Below are positions 1-5,741 of a DNA stretch of 7,446 nucleotides, piece by piece. The number at the start of each line of letters is the position of its first letter. Positions within the stretch are counted from its first letter, which is position 1. The translations under genes were made by a program, and so were the position numbers. Origin of the DNA: Deltaproteobacteria bacterium (GTDB taxonomy: Bacteria > JAUYMQ01); the NCBI GenBank assembly GCA_030698575.1, contig JAUYMQ010000061.1, positions 1-7,446 on the forward strand, written 5' to 3'. Below the pieces are notes generated by a model. That model did no database searches. It was given only the letters and a program-made list of their open reading frames with translations, and was not told the origin of the DNA.

Positions 1-262
1 GTCATCGCGAGCCGGTCGTGGAGGGTTGGCTGTGATTCGAACGCTCTGGAGGAACTGCAAGATTCGTGCGCGTGTCCAATCTTGCTGCACCTGCCCGCCG
101 TCAAAGGCCTTTTTCACAGCCGTCCTTTTCGGACGGGGTTCCCCAGGGAACTTTTTTCCCCAGAATGTGTAAAACTTTTCTCGCTTGCTCCGCCCTTCCC
201 CCTTCCGCTAGAGTCGCACCATCGGCCGCCAACTTCTGGTGCGCCCTTCCCGGACTCCGCTC
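1..262. other. Left-edge region without a convincing gene
   Basis: No protein-like reading frame is visible here. One plus-strand frame stays open from base 1 to 390, but its translation is rich in Pro, Arg, Ser and Phe, has no domain-like pattern, and overlaps a better gene in another frame. Another plus frame stops with TGA at 33-35 after a short stretch ending REPVVEGWL. That could be the extreme C-terminus of a gene lying left of the window, and the hairpins at 120-157 would fit as its terminator. The piece is too short to identify. Upstream of the small membrane-protein gene there is only a weak sigma-70-like pair (TTGCTC at 185-190, TAGAGT at 209-214, 18-bp spacer), which I do not trust enough to call as a promoter. 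Confidence 0.4.
120..157 (+). terminator. Putative plus-strand terminator with two adjacent hairpins
   Basis: Two short inverted repeats lie side by side. The first is CCGTCC (120-125), a 5-nt loop, and GGACGG (131-136). The second is GTTCC (138-142), loop CCAG, and GGAAC (147-151), followed directly by six T residues at 152-157. A hairpin followed by a T run is the pattern of an intrinsic terminator reading left to right. It would end a plus-strand gene lying mostly or wholly to the left of the window. The second stem is only 5 bp (6 bp if a 2-nt loop is allowed), so the call is moderate. Confidence 0.45.
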
Positions 263-592
263 ATGATGGTCGGATACCTCGCCGCATTTTTTCTCGCAGT
301 CTTCCTCCTGGCTCTTGGCCTCTCTGCGATCTTCCTTTCCTGGCGCGAACGAACCGATCGCGCGAAAGCGATCGATCGCGACGGCCCTAGCGCGCGCCGC
401 CCGCTTCCCCTCACGCCGGAGAAACGCGTCTCCAACGCGCTGTCGGATTTCGAGCGATCTGTCCTGCGGGACGTCTACGGGCTGAGCGAGGAGGAAATCT
501 GCTTCTCCGAGGCGTTGCTTCACTACCGTGACAAACGGGGGCACACCTACGTGACGAGCGACGAAAGGCCCGACGGCTTCTTTCAATGCTAA
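263..592 (+). CDS. Small single-pass membrane protein of unknown function
   Basis: I do not recognise a family. With the ATG at 263 the product is 109 residues. Residues 4-27 form one strongly hydrophobic segment rich in Leu, Ala and Phe, which should be a transmembrane helix or uncleaved signal anchor. A basic stretch follows directly (WRERTDRAK), which by the positive-inside rule would place the C-terminal part in the cytoplasm. After a Pro/Arg linker (about residues 42-55), residues 57-90 look amphipathic and helical, and the protein ends in a polar tail with a terminal Cys. A GTG at 239 would add eight residues. Neither start has a clear Shine-Dalgarno site, and I chose the first ATG of the tandem pair because it begins at the membrane segment. 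The gene runs convergently towards the acidic-protein gene at 665-1048, with 72 bp between the stop codons. A minus-strand frame over the same bases (101-586) looks like a shadow because it is rich in Arg and Lys and has no structured segments. Confidence 0.6.
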   Translation: MMVGYLAAFFLAVFLLALGLSAIFLSWRERTDRAKAIDRDGPSARRPLPLTPEKRVSNALSDFERSVLRDVYGLSEEEICFSEALLHYRDKRGHTYVTSDERPDGFFQC

Positions 593-664
593 AACCGGCC
601 TCGCGCAAAAAGCATCGCCGCCACGCGGGGCGCCGTTTCGATTCCTGGCAACTCGGGAGGAGGC

Positions 665-1048
665 CTAGTCTCCCTCCACTATCAGCATGTCGACTTCCCG
701 GAGGAATTCGTCAATCTTGCCGTTGACGCGCTCGGCGTCGGTTTCCGGGCCGATGAGTGTTTCGATGGAGGAAACCCGTTCGAGCAACGGCACGAGCGGC
801 CCCGAATCGAAGGGTAAGAGATCGACGTTTCCGAGGAGATCGACGGCGAACGCATCCACGCGTGCCACTCTCTCACTGCTGAACTCGGCCTCCAGAAGCC
901 GGAGCACATCACGGAGACCCTCGAGAAAACCATCTCGATCGAGGCTCTCGGTCGCAACCTCCTCCGCCAACGCCCACATCGCAAGGCTCAGATCATCGCT
1001 CTGAGACGACCAGATCTGCTCCTGCTCGAGATTCAGCCGGCCTGCCAT
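665..1048 (-). CDS. Small acidic protein of unknown function
   Basis: The 127-residue product matches no family that I recognise. It is strongly acidic: by my count 29 Asp/Glu against 9 Arg and a single Lys. There is no signal peptide or membrane segment. Residues 15-60 and 85-125 have heptad-like Leu/Val/Ile spacing that suggests a soluble, mostly helical protein, possibly a bundle or a partner-binding protein. The ATG at 1048 is preceded by a purine-rich AGAGGGAGGGT stretch that serves as a ribosome binding site. The gene lies downstream of HU on the same strand, but a strong terminator and about 300 bp separate them, so it is probably transcribed on its own. Good codon use and the ribosome site support a real gene; no function can be assigned. 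Confidence 0.65.
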   Translation of the reverse strand: MAGRLNLEQEQIWSSQSDDLSLAMWALAEEVATESLDRDGFLEGLRDVLRLLEAEFSSERVARVDAFAVDLLGNVDLLPFDSGPLVPLLERVSSIETLIGPETDAERVNGKIDEFLREVDMLIVEGD

Positions 1049-1095
1049 ACCCTCCCTCTTCGGGTTCCGCGCCCTGGCGAATAGTGCCCTGCTAA

Positions 1096-1124
1096 AGAAT
1101 TCTCGAACCCGCGTTCCACGTCAA
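1096..1124 (-). promoter_or_regulatory. Candidate sigma-70-like promoter for the acidic-protein gene
   Basis: Read on the minus strand, TTGACG (bases 1124-1119) is a close match to a -35 box. After a 17-bp spacer, AATTCT (1101-1096) sits where the -10 box should be. The -10 matches the consensus poorly (three of six), so the support is mainly the -35, the spacing and the location about 50 bp upstream of the start codon at 1048. Confidence 0.3.
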
Positions 1125-1200
1125 GCGTAAAGCGCATACAGTCTTATCGGCTGCCCGGGGGGCCTGTTTGAGCGGATTGTGGGACGGGCCGCTCCACGCG

Positions 1201-1223
1201 CCCCTCGCCCGGCGGGCCAGGGG
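1201..1223. repeat. GC-rich inverted repeat with one C-C mismatch
   Basis: CCCCT (1201-1205) and GCCC (1207-1210) pair with GGGC (1214-1217) and AGGGG (1219-1223) around a 3-nt loop, with one C opposite C. The hairpin lies about 20 bp beyond the HU terminator in the direction of HU transcription. No T run follows on either strand, so it is not a classic intrinsic terminator. It could act as a second-line RNA structure or be chance in very GC-rich DNA. Confidence 0.35.
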
Positions 1224-1235
1224 ACCCCCGGGGCG

Positions 1236-1275
1236 CAAACAAGAGCGGCCGCCCCCTCGCCGGAGGCGGCCGCTC
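1236..1275 (-). terminator. Intrinsic terminator downstream of HU
   Basis: A perfect 11-bp inverted repeat, GAGCGGCCGCC at 1243-1253 and its complement at 1265-1275, flanks an 11-nt loop. Read on the minus strand the hairpin is followed by TTGTTT (1242-1237). This is a strong GC stem with a U-rich tail, placed 73 bp beyond the HU stop codon. It should end the HU transcript and insulate the acidic-protein gene from it. Confidence 0.7.
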
Positions 1276-1348
1276 CCGAACTATCGAGAACGCCGGTGAT
1301 GCCCCCGCAGGTTCACGCACACGGGGCGGTGGCTGCTCGACGAGTTGG

Positions 1349-1627
1349 TCACCTCTTTTTGACCAGATCCTTCAGGTTCTTCGCGACGGAGAACTTCACG
1401 ACCGTCTTGGCGGGAATCTTGATAGGCTCACCGGTCGCCGGATTGCGTCCCATCCGGGCCTTGCGCTTGGCAACCCTGAACTTCCCGAGACCGGTCAGGG
1501 GAACGTCTCCCCCCTTCTTGATGGTCGTCTCGATCACGGCGGTCAGACCTTCGAGCGCGGCCTTGCTGCTCTTCTTGTCCAGGCCGCTGGCCTTGGAAAT
1601 CGCCTCGATCAACTGGGTTTTGGTCAT
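1349..1627 (-). CDS. hup: HU-family DNA-binding protein
   Basis: This 92-residue protein is a full-length HU/IHF-family histone-like protein. It binds and bends DNA as a dimer and helps to compact the nucleoid. The N-terminal part (MTKTQLIEAISKASG, then the helix to about residue 38) is the usual two-helix dimerisation region. The diagnostic segment follows: GLGKF at 46-50, then RMGRNPATGEPIKIPA at 58-73, which contains the beta-arm with the Arg-Asn-Pro that inserts into the minor groove. The C-terminal helix ends KDLVKKR. A near-perfect TAAGGAGG Shine-Dalgarno site lies 7 nt before the ATG. The gene follows the peptide-importer operon on the same strand after 203 bp and has its own terminator, so it is probably a separate transcription unit, although I see no clear promoter in the gap. 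Sequence alone does not separate HU from IHF with certainty; the RMGRNPATGE arm and length favour HU. Confidence 0.95.
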   Translation of the reverse strand: MTKTQLIEAISKASGLDKKSSKAALEGLTAVIETTIKKGGDVPLTGLGKFRVAKRKARMGRNPATGEPIKIPAKTVVKFSVAKNLKDLVKKR

Positions 1628-1634
1628 TACGAAA

Positions 1635-1642
1635 CCTCCTTA
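1635..1642 (-). promoter_or_regulatory. Strong Shine-Dalgarno site of HU
   Basis: Read on the minus strand, these bases are TAAGGAGG, an almost perfect anti-16S match, 7 nt before the HU start codon. This is the strongest ribosome site in the window and fits an abundant nucleoid protein. Confidence 0.8.
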
Positions 1643-1830
1643 GGGTGTATTCCATTCACGGTCGAGTTCGGGATCGCCGGCAGCCCCAAAAACCGGATTT
1701 GAAGAACCGACGATCATGACAACGAGCCAATCGAGCAACTCTGGATCGGATTACTTCTGGCGCCGCCCCCCCGCCCTGCGCCAATGGGTCACTGTGTGAA
1801 GATCGTCGAGGCGGTGTGCGATAAACGATC
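1643..1830. other. Intergenic gap between the importer operon and HU
   Basis: No protein-like frame is seen. A 7-bp inverted repeat with an 18-nt loop (1800-1806 with 1825-1831) touches the oppF-type stop codon but has no T run after it on the minus strand. No convincing -35/-10 pair for HU was found, although HU is expected to have its own promoter here. Confidence 0.4.
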
Positions 1831-2826
1831 TCAACTCGCGGCGTTCTCTCTTCCCACGTCCGGTGCGAAGTGGCAAGAGGCGAAATGACCCGGAAGGATC
1901 TCCCTCAACCCCGGCGATTCCTCCCGGCAACGAGCCTCCGCATAAGCGCAGCGCGTGTGGAACGCGCAGCCTGGCGGAGGATTGATCGGGCTTGGCACGT
2001 CCCCCTGAAGGATGATCCGCCGCTTCTTCCGGCGGGGGTCCGGCAGGGGTATAGCCGACAGCAGCGCCTGAGTATAGGGATGCAGCGGCACCTTGTATAG
2101 CGCGTCCCGCCCAGCCAATTCAACTATCTTCCCCAAATACATTACCGCCACCCGATCGCTCACGTTCTTGACCACGCGAAGGTCGTGGGAGATGAAGAGG
2201 TAGGTCAGCTCGAACCGTTCCTGAAGGTCGAGCAGGAGGTTCAGGATCTGGGCCTGGATGGAGACGTCCAGGGCGCTGACGGGCTCGTCCGCAATGATGA
2301 GCTTGGGGATGACGGCCAGGGCCCGGGCGATGCCTATCCGCTGCCGCTGCCCCCCGCTGAATTCGTGGGCATACCGGCCATAGGCCTCGGGCGCGAGGCC
2401 GACGATGCGAAGGAGCTCCACGATGCGCTCCCTCCGCTCGCTCCCCGAGGCGATGCCATGGATGGTCAGGGCCTCCCCCACGATATCTCCCACCTGCATC
2501 CGGGGGTTCAGGCTGGCGTAAGGATCCTGAAAGATTATCTGCATTTGCCTGCGTTTGGCCCGCAGCGCACGGCGGTCGAGGGAAAGCACGTCCTCGCCCT
2601 GGAACGTCACCTTCCCGGCGGTGGGCTCGATGAGCCGGAGGATGGCCCTGCCGAGGGTGCTCTTCCCGCAACCGGACTCCCCCACCAGGCCCAGGGTCTC
2701 GCCCTCCGCCAGGTCGAAGCTCACGCCGTCGACCGCGCGCACCTCCCCCCGCCGCCGGCTGAACAGCCCGGCGCTGAGCGGGAAGTACTTCCGCAGATCC
2801 CGCACCTCCAGGAGGTTCTCGCTCAT
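1831..2826 (-). CDS. oppF: Peptide ABC importer ATPase, OppF/DppF type
   Basis: This is the second ATP-hydrolysing subunit of the importer; it docks on the cytoplasmic face of the two permeases. With the ATG at 2826 it is 331 residues. It shows Walker A GESGCGKS (49-56), Q-loop Gln100, signature FSGGQ (156-160), Walker B LIIADE (176-181) and switch His214. The C-terminal oligopeptide-transporter extension follows, with PPPGCAF and Cys at 287, 293, 300 and 318. The insert between residues 16 and 26 ([11 protein letters not shown]) before the AVDGVSF strand is typical of the F rather than D subunit. A longer reading would start at a TTG at 2856 with no ribosome site, whereas the ATG at 2826 has GGAGG about 9 nt upstream. 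It is the last gene of the operon, 61 bp after the D subunit. Family assignment is secure; whether the transporter is Opp or Dpp, and its exact substrate, cannot be told from sequence. Confidence 0.95.
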   Translation of the reverse strand: MSENLLEVRDLRKYFPLSAGLFSRRRGEVRAVDGVSFDLAEGETLGLVGESGCGKSTLGRAILRLIEPTAGKVTFQGEDVLSLDRRALRAKRRQMQIIFQDPYASLNPRMQVGDIVGEALTIHGIASGSERRERIVELLRIVGLAPEAYGRYAHEFSGGQRQRIGIARALAVIPKLIIADEPVSALDVSIQAQILNLLLDLQERFELTYLFISHDLRVVKNVSDRVAVMYLGKIVELAGRDALYKVPLHPYTQALLSAIPLPDPRRKKRRIILQGDVPSPINPPPGCAFHTRCAYAEARCREESPGLREILPGHFASCHFAPDVGRENAAS

Positions 2827-2857
2827 TCTCGGACTCCTCCCCGGCGCCAGAGCCAAA

Positions 2858-2878
2858 GGACCCCCTTCCGGGGGCTCC
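2858..2878 (-). repeat. GC hairpin with GGAA tetraloop between the two ATPase genes
   Basis: In the 61-bp gap between the D- and F-type genes, CCCCC (2861-2865) pairs with GGGGG (2870-2874). On the minus-strand RNA this closes a GGAA loop, which belongs to the stable GNRA class. Three further pairs (GGA 2858-2860 with TCC 2876-2878) extend the stem past one bulged base. It could stabilise the upstream mRNA end or tune expression of the downstream ATPase. It is not followed by a long T run, so full termination is unlikely. Confidence 0.45.
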
Positions 2879-2887
2879 CGGCGGCGT

Positions 2888-3892
2888 TCACCCGCTCCCG
2901 TTGCCGCCCACCGGCACCCGGTTGTGGCAGGCCACCCAGTGGCGGGGCTCCACCTCCTCGAGCGGGGGATCAGTCGTCGGACATGCCTCTATGGCGCGGT
3001 CGCACCGGTCGCTGAAAGCGCACCCCGGGGTACGGTCAAGGAGCGTTGGCACGGTTCCCCGGATGGCGTTCAACCTCCCCTGCCGGGGCGCGTTCTCGCT
3101 TCCGAGCTTGGGGAGCGAGTTCAGGAGGCCCACCGTGTAGGGGTGGCGCGGCCTCTCGAAGAGCTCCTTCACGCCGCACATCTCCACTATCCGCCCGGCA
3201 TACATGACCGCCACGCGCTGGGCGACCTCGGCCACTATTCCGAGATCGTGCGTGATGAGCAGCACGCTCATCCCCAGCTCGTTCTTGAGGCGTTCGATGA
3301 GATCGAGAATCTGGGCCTGGATCGTCACGTCGAGCGCTGTCGTGGGCTCATCGGCGATCAGCAGCTTCGGGTTGCAGGAGAGCGCCATGGCGATCATCAC
3401 ACGCTGGCGCATTCCGCCCGAAAGCTGATGCGGGTAGTCCTTCATCCGCTCTTCGGGGTTGGGAATGCCGACGAGGTGGAGCGATTCGATCACCTTGTCC
3501 TTCACCTCGCCCTTCGAAAGCTTCTGGTGGAGCTCGATGGCCTCGGAGATCTGGCTGGCGATGGTGAAGACGGGATTCAGGCTGGTCATCGGCTCCTGGA
3601 AGATCATCGAGATCTGATTGCCGCGGATGTCTCTGAGCGCGCCCGCAGGGAGCTTCAGAAGATCCTCTCCTTCGAAAAAAATCTCGCCACCCTCGATCCG
3701 GCCCGGCGGCGAGGGGATCAGGCGCAGGATCGACAGAGCGGTGACAGACTTGCCGCAGCCGGACTCGCCCACGATGCCCAGGGTCTCTCCGGGGTAAACC
3801 TCGAGGCTCACGCCGTCGACCGCATCGAGCCGCCCTTCGGGCGTACGGAATACGGTCCTCAGATTTCGGACGTCGAGGAGCGGCTGGGTCAT
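2888..3892 (-). CDS. oppD: Peptide ABC importer ATPase, OppD/DppD type
   Basis: This is the first ATPase subunit of the importer, 334 residues, the usual length for the family. Visible parts in order are Walker A GESGCGKS (42-49), Q-loop Gln99, signature LSGG (157-160), Walker B LLIADE (177-182) and switch His215. The C-terminal oligopeptide/dipeptide extension contains [10 protein letters not shown] and Cys at 291, 297, 304 and 322. The ATG at 3892 is preceded by AGGAA about 11 nt upstream, a modest ribosome site. The D assignment rests on the direct [23 protein letters not shown] style of the N-terminus, lacking the insert seen in F subunits, and on gene order. It is separated from the MshEN-domain gene by 124 bp, so its translation is not coupled to the permeases. 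D and F subunits normally form a heterodimer. Substrate specificity lies with the binding protein and is unknown. Confidence 0.95.
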   Translation of the reverse strand: MTQPLLDVRNLRTVFRTPEGRLDAVDGVSLEVYPGETLGIVGESGCGKSVTALSILRLIPSPPGRIEGGEIFFEGEDLLKLPAGALRDIRGNQISMIFQEPMTSLNPVFTIASQISEAIELHQKLSKGEVKDKVIESLHLVGIPNPEERMKDYPHQLSGGMRQRVMIAMALSCNPKLLIADEPTTALDVTIQAQILDLIERLKNELGMSVLLITHDLGIVAEVAQRVAVMYAGRIVEMCGVKELFERPRHPYTVGLLNSLPKLGSENAPRQGRLNAIRGTVPTLLDRTPGCAFSDRCDRAIEACPTTDPPLEEVEPRHWVACHNRVPVGGNGSG

Positions 3893-3949
3893 TGCGTCGA
3901 GCGTTCCTGCGGCCCGCGCCCGGAATGCCCGGAGCGGAACCCGTCATCG

Positions 3950-4011
3950 GTTCGAGGGGAGTTCAAAGAGGGACCGGGAGTTTACCGCAGAGAGGCGATG
4001 AGTTCGAGGGG
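3950..4011. repeat. Pair of 10-bp direct repeats upstream of the D-type gene
   Basis: GTTCGAGGGG occurs at 3950-3959 and again at 4002-4011, 52 bp apart, within the 124-bp gap between the MshEN gene and the oppD-type gene. The copies match exactly over 10 bp and diverge at once on both sides. They could be a pair of protein-binding sites or a chance repeat in GC-rich DNA; there is no other sign of an operator. Confidence 0.25.
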
Positions 4012-4016
4012 TCTTT

Positions 4017-4781
4017 TCAGCGACGCCGGAGCTCGGCCCTCAGTTCATCGAGCGAGATGATCCGCTTGTGCGCCAGGAGGCGCACGAGGGCCTTCAGATG
4101 CACCAGGGCCTCGGCGCCCGCAGCGGACGCTCTGGCCGGGCGAGGCGGCTCGGGCTCCTCCTGCGCCTCCGGGGCATCGACGATCTCCGCCGGAGCCGCG
4201 TGGCCTTCCCCGCGAACCCGCTCCGTCTCGGCCAGTTCCTCGAAGGCGCCCCTGACTATCTGCATCTCGCCCCCGGCATCCTCCCCATGAATCGCCGGCG
4301 TGTCCGTGGGCCGAACGGACCGCACCGCCTGCTTGTTACCGAAATAGTGCTGGTCGATGGCCTTCAGGACCGCGTGGTCGCTGGCGATCAGCACCTGGAG
4401 CGGGTAGCTGGTTGCAAAGCGGATCTCGTCGAGGCACTCGAGGTTCTGAGGATCACCGATCGCCACGCGGAGAATGGTCCTTCCATCAGGGGTCCGGGCA
4501 ATGGCCAGCGGCAGCGCGAGGCGGCTCCTGGCGATCTCACGCGGCAGCGCCGCGAGAGCCTCCGGCTGGGGAACAACCTTGTCGAGGTTCACCCCGGGCA
4601 GTCCGTACTGCCTGGCCAGGCAGCGTGTAAGCGTCGTCTCGTCGATGTAGCCCAGGCGGATGAGCGAAGTCCCGAGGCGGTTGCCCCAGCGCCGCTGGTC
4701 CGTGAGCGCCTTGGCGAGCTTTATCTCGTCGATGCTTCCCGATTCGAGGAGAATCTCGCCGAGCTGCTTCCTCTCCTTCAT
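4017..4781 (-). CDS. Stand-alone MshEN (GspE N-terminal) domain protein, likely c-di-GMP-binding
   Basis: With the ATG at 4781 the protein is 254 residues. Residues 6-29 and 35-58 form two copies of the 24-residue pattern known from MshEN domains (RLG, two hydrophobics, G, then spaced Leu and a final Gln), with the expected 5-residue spacer (RRWGN). Residues 59-148 continue the family's second subdomain: YGLPGVNLDKV, ALPREIARS, an LRVAIGDPQNLECLDEIRF segment and a closing helix. Known MshEN domains bind cyclic-di-GMP at the N-terminus of type II secretion and type IV pilus ATPases. Here no Walker A, Walker B or Cys-zinc motif follows. Instead there is a Pro/Glu/Ala-rich linker (about 190-222) and a C-terminal basic helix ending LRAELRRR. 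The start was chosen because GGGGAGG lies 5 nt upstream of this ATG; a GTG at 4862 has no ribosome site. The first motif has Gln6 where Arg is usual. It lies on the operon strand, 111 bp after the C permease and 124 bp before the D ATPase. Domain call is firm; ligand and role are inference. Confidence 0.85.
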   Translation of the reverse strand: MKERKQLGEILLESGSIDEIKLAKALTDQRRWGNRLGTSLIRLGYIDETTLTRCLARQYGLPGVNLDKVVPQPEALAALPREIARSRLALPLAIARTPDGRTILRVAIGDPQNLECLDEIRFATSYPLQVLIASDHAVLKAIDQHYFGNKQAVRSVRPTDTPAIHGEDAGGEMQIVRGAFEELAETERVRGEGHAAPAEIVDAPEAQEEPEPPRPARASAAGAEALVHLKALVRLLAHKRIISLDELRAELRRR

Positions 4782-4786
4782 GAGAA

Positions 4787-4810
4787 CCTCCCCTGGGCCG
4801 CCCGTGGCCC
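4787..4810 (-). promoter_or_regulatory. Ribosome site of the MshEN gene with an abutting hairpin
   Basis: Read on the minus strand, GGGGAGG (4793-4787) lies 5 nt before the ATG at 4781 and decides that start over the upstream GTG at 4862. A 5-bp stem (4795-4799 with 4806-4810, 6-nt loop) ends one base before this ribosome site. It might affect ribosome access, but such short GC stems are common in DNA of this composition. Confidence 0.45.
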
Positions 4811-4892
4811 CGGGACTCACAGGCCCGGATCGCGCGCCGTGCGGATCCTTCTCTATCGGCACCGGGGGCGCGGGAATGGAGTGGCGCGGTCA

Positions 4893-5741
4893 TCAGCTCT
4901 TCGCCCCCCGCCCTACGCGCAGACGGGGATCGAAGGCATCGCGGATCCCCTCGCCGAGCAGGTTGTAAGCCAGCACGGTCAGGAGGATGGCGAGGCCTGG
5001 AAAAACCGAGAGCCACCAGGCGATCTCGATGTTGTCCTTTCCCGCCGTCAGGATGTTGCCCCAGGAGGGGGTGGGCGGCTGGACTCCGAGGCCCAGAAAG
5101 GAGAGTCCCGATTCGAGCAGCACGGCCCCGGCAACCCCCAGGATGGCCGAGACATAGACCGGCGCCATGGCGTTCGGGAGGATGTGGCGCAAGATAATGC
5201 GGCCGTCCCCGATCCCCTGCGAGCGGGCCGCAAGGACGAACTCGCGCTCCTTCAGGCTGAGAAACTCGGCCCGCACCAGCCGCGCCACCCCCATCCAGGA
5301 GGTCACGCCGATGACAATCATGATGTTCCAGATCGACGGCTGCAGGAACGCGATCACGGCCAGGATGAGGAAGAAGGTGGGAAAGCAGAGCATGATGTCG
5401 GTGAACCGCATCGCCAGCGCGTCCACCCAACCGCCGTAGTAGCCCGCCAGCGCCCCCACGATGCACCCGATGATCACCGAGATGCCGACGGCCACGAAAC
5501 CGACAGAGAGAGAGATCCGCGCGCCGTAGATCATGCGGGACGCCACATCGCGCCCCAGCTCGTCGGTGCCGAAGACATGCTCCTCGCTAGGCGCAGTCAG
5601 GATGAGCGAAGCGTCGATCGCGGAGGGATCGTAGGGGGCGAGCAGCGGCGCCAGGACCGCCACCAGAACGAGCAGCCCCACCGTGACCGATCCGGCAAGT
5701 GCCAGGGGGTTGCGCGCCACGTCCCTGAAGGCGGTCATCAT
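4893..5741 (-). CDS. oppC: Peptide ABC importer permease, OppC/DppC type
   Basis: This is an inner-membrane channel subunit of 282 residues, typical for the family. It begins with the OppC_N segment: a short cytoplasmic lead, NPLALAGS at 11-18, and a first membrane helix at about 15-35. A periplasmic loop with FGTDELGRD (57-65), a hallmark of C-type permeases, follows. Further membrane helices include about 78-100, 118-134 and 139-155, with more near the C-terminus. The EAA-like coupling loop ([14 protein letters not shown] then RHILPN, 167-190) contacts the ATPase. Near the end [16 protein letters not shown] and DPRLR are also family signatures. The start ATG overlaps the stop of the B permease in an ATGA arrangement, with AAGGA about 8 nt upstream, so B and C should be translationally coupled. 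The tandem ATG pair leaves a one-residue uncertainty in the start. Confidence 0.96.
   Translation of the reverse strand: MMTAFRDVARNPLALAGSVTVGLLVLVAVLAPLLAPYDPSAIDASLILTAPSEEHVFGTDELGRDVASRMIYGARISLSVGFVAVGISVIIGCIVGALAGYYGGWVDALAMRFTDIMLCFPTFFLILAVIAFLQPSIWNIMIVIGVTSWMGVARLVRAEFLSLKEREFVLAARSQGIGDGRIILRHILPNAMAPVYVSAILGVAGAVLLESGLSFLGLGVQPPTPSWGNILTAGKDNIEIAWWLSVFPGLAILLTVLAYNLLGEGIRDAFDPRLRVGRGAKS

Noticed and set aside
31-60. T-loop-like GTTCGAATC on the minus strand, hinting at a tRNA
   Set aside because: The flanking bases do not form a T stem, there is no acceptor stem, anticodon arm or CCA, and only the palindromic-looking loop matches.
101-586. Minus-strand 161-residue frame over the small membrane-protein gene
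   Set aside because: Low-complexity basic composition with no domain pattern; the plus-strand frame has a clear membrane helix and more natural composition.
1179-1643. Plus-strand 154-residue frame antisense to HU
   Set aside because: It is the antisense shadow of an unmistakable HU gene and also runs through the HU terminator.
1800-1831. Inverted repeat after the F-type gene as the operon terminator
   Set aside because: The 7-bp stem has a long 18-nt loop and no T run on the minus strand, so it does not meet the intrinsic-terminator pattern.
2185-4060. Long plus-strand frames opposite the ATPase genes (2185-3015, 2555-4060)
   Set aside because: High-GC antisense shadows of two genuine ABC ATPase genes; their translations show no recognisable domains.
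4782-4862. 27-residue N-terminal extension of the MshEN protein from a GTG at 4862
   Set aside because: No ribosome site before the GTG and no match to the domain in the extension; the ATG at 4781 has GGGGAGG and begins just before the first motif.
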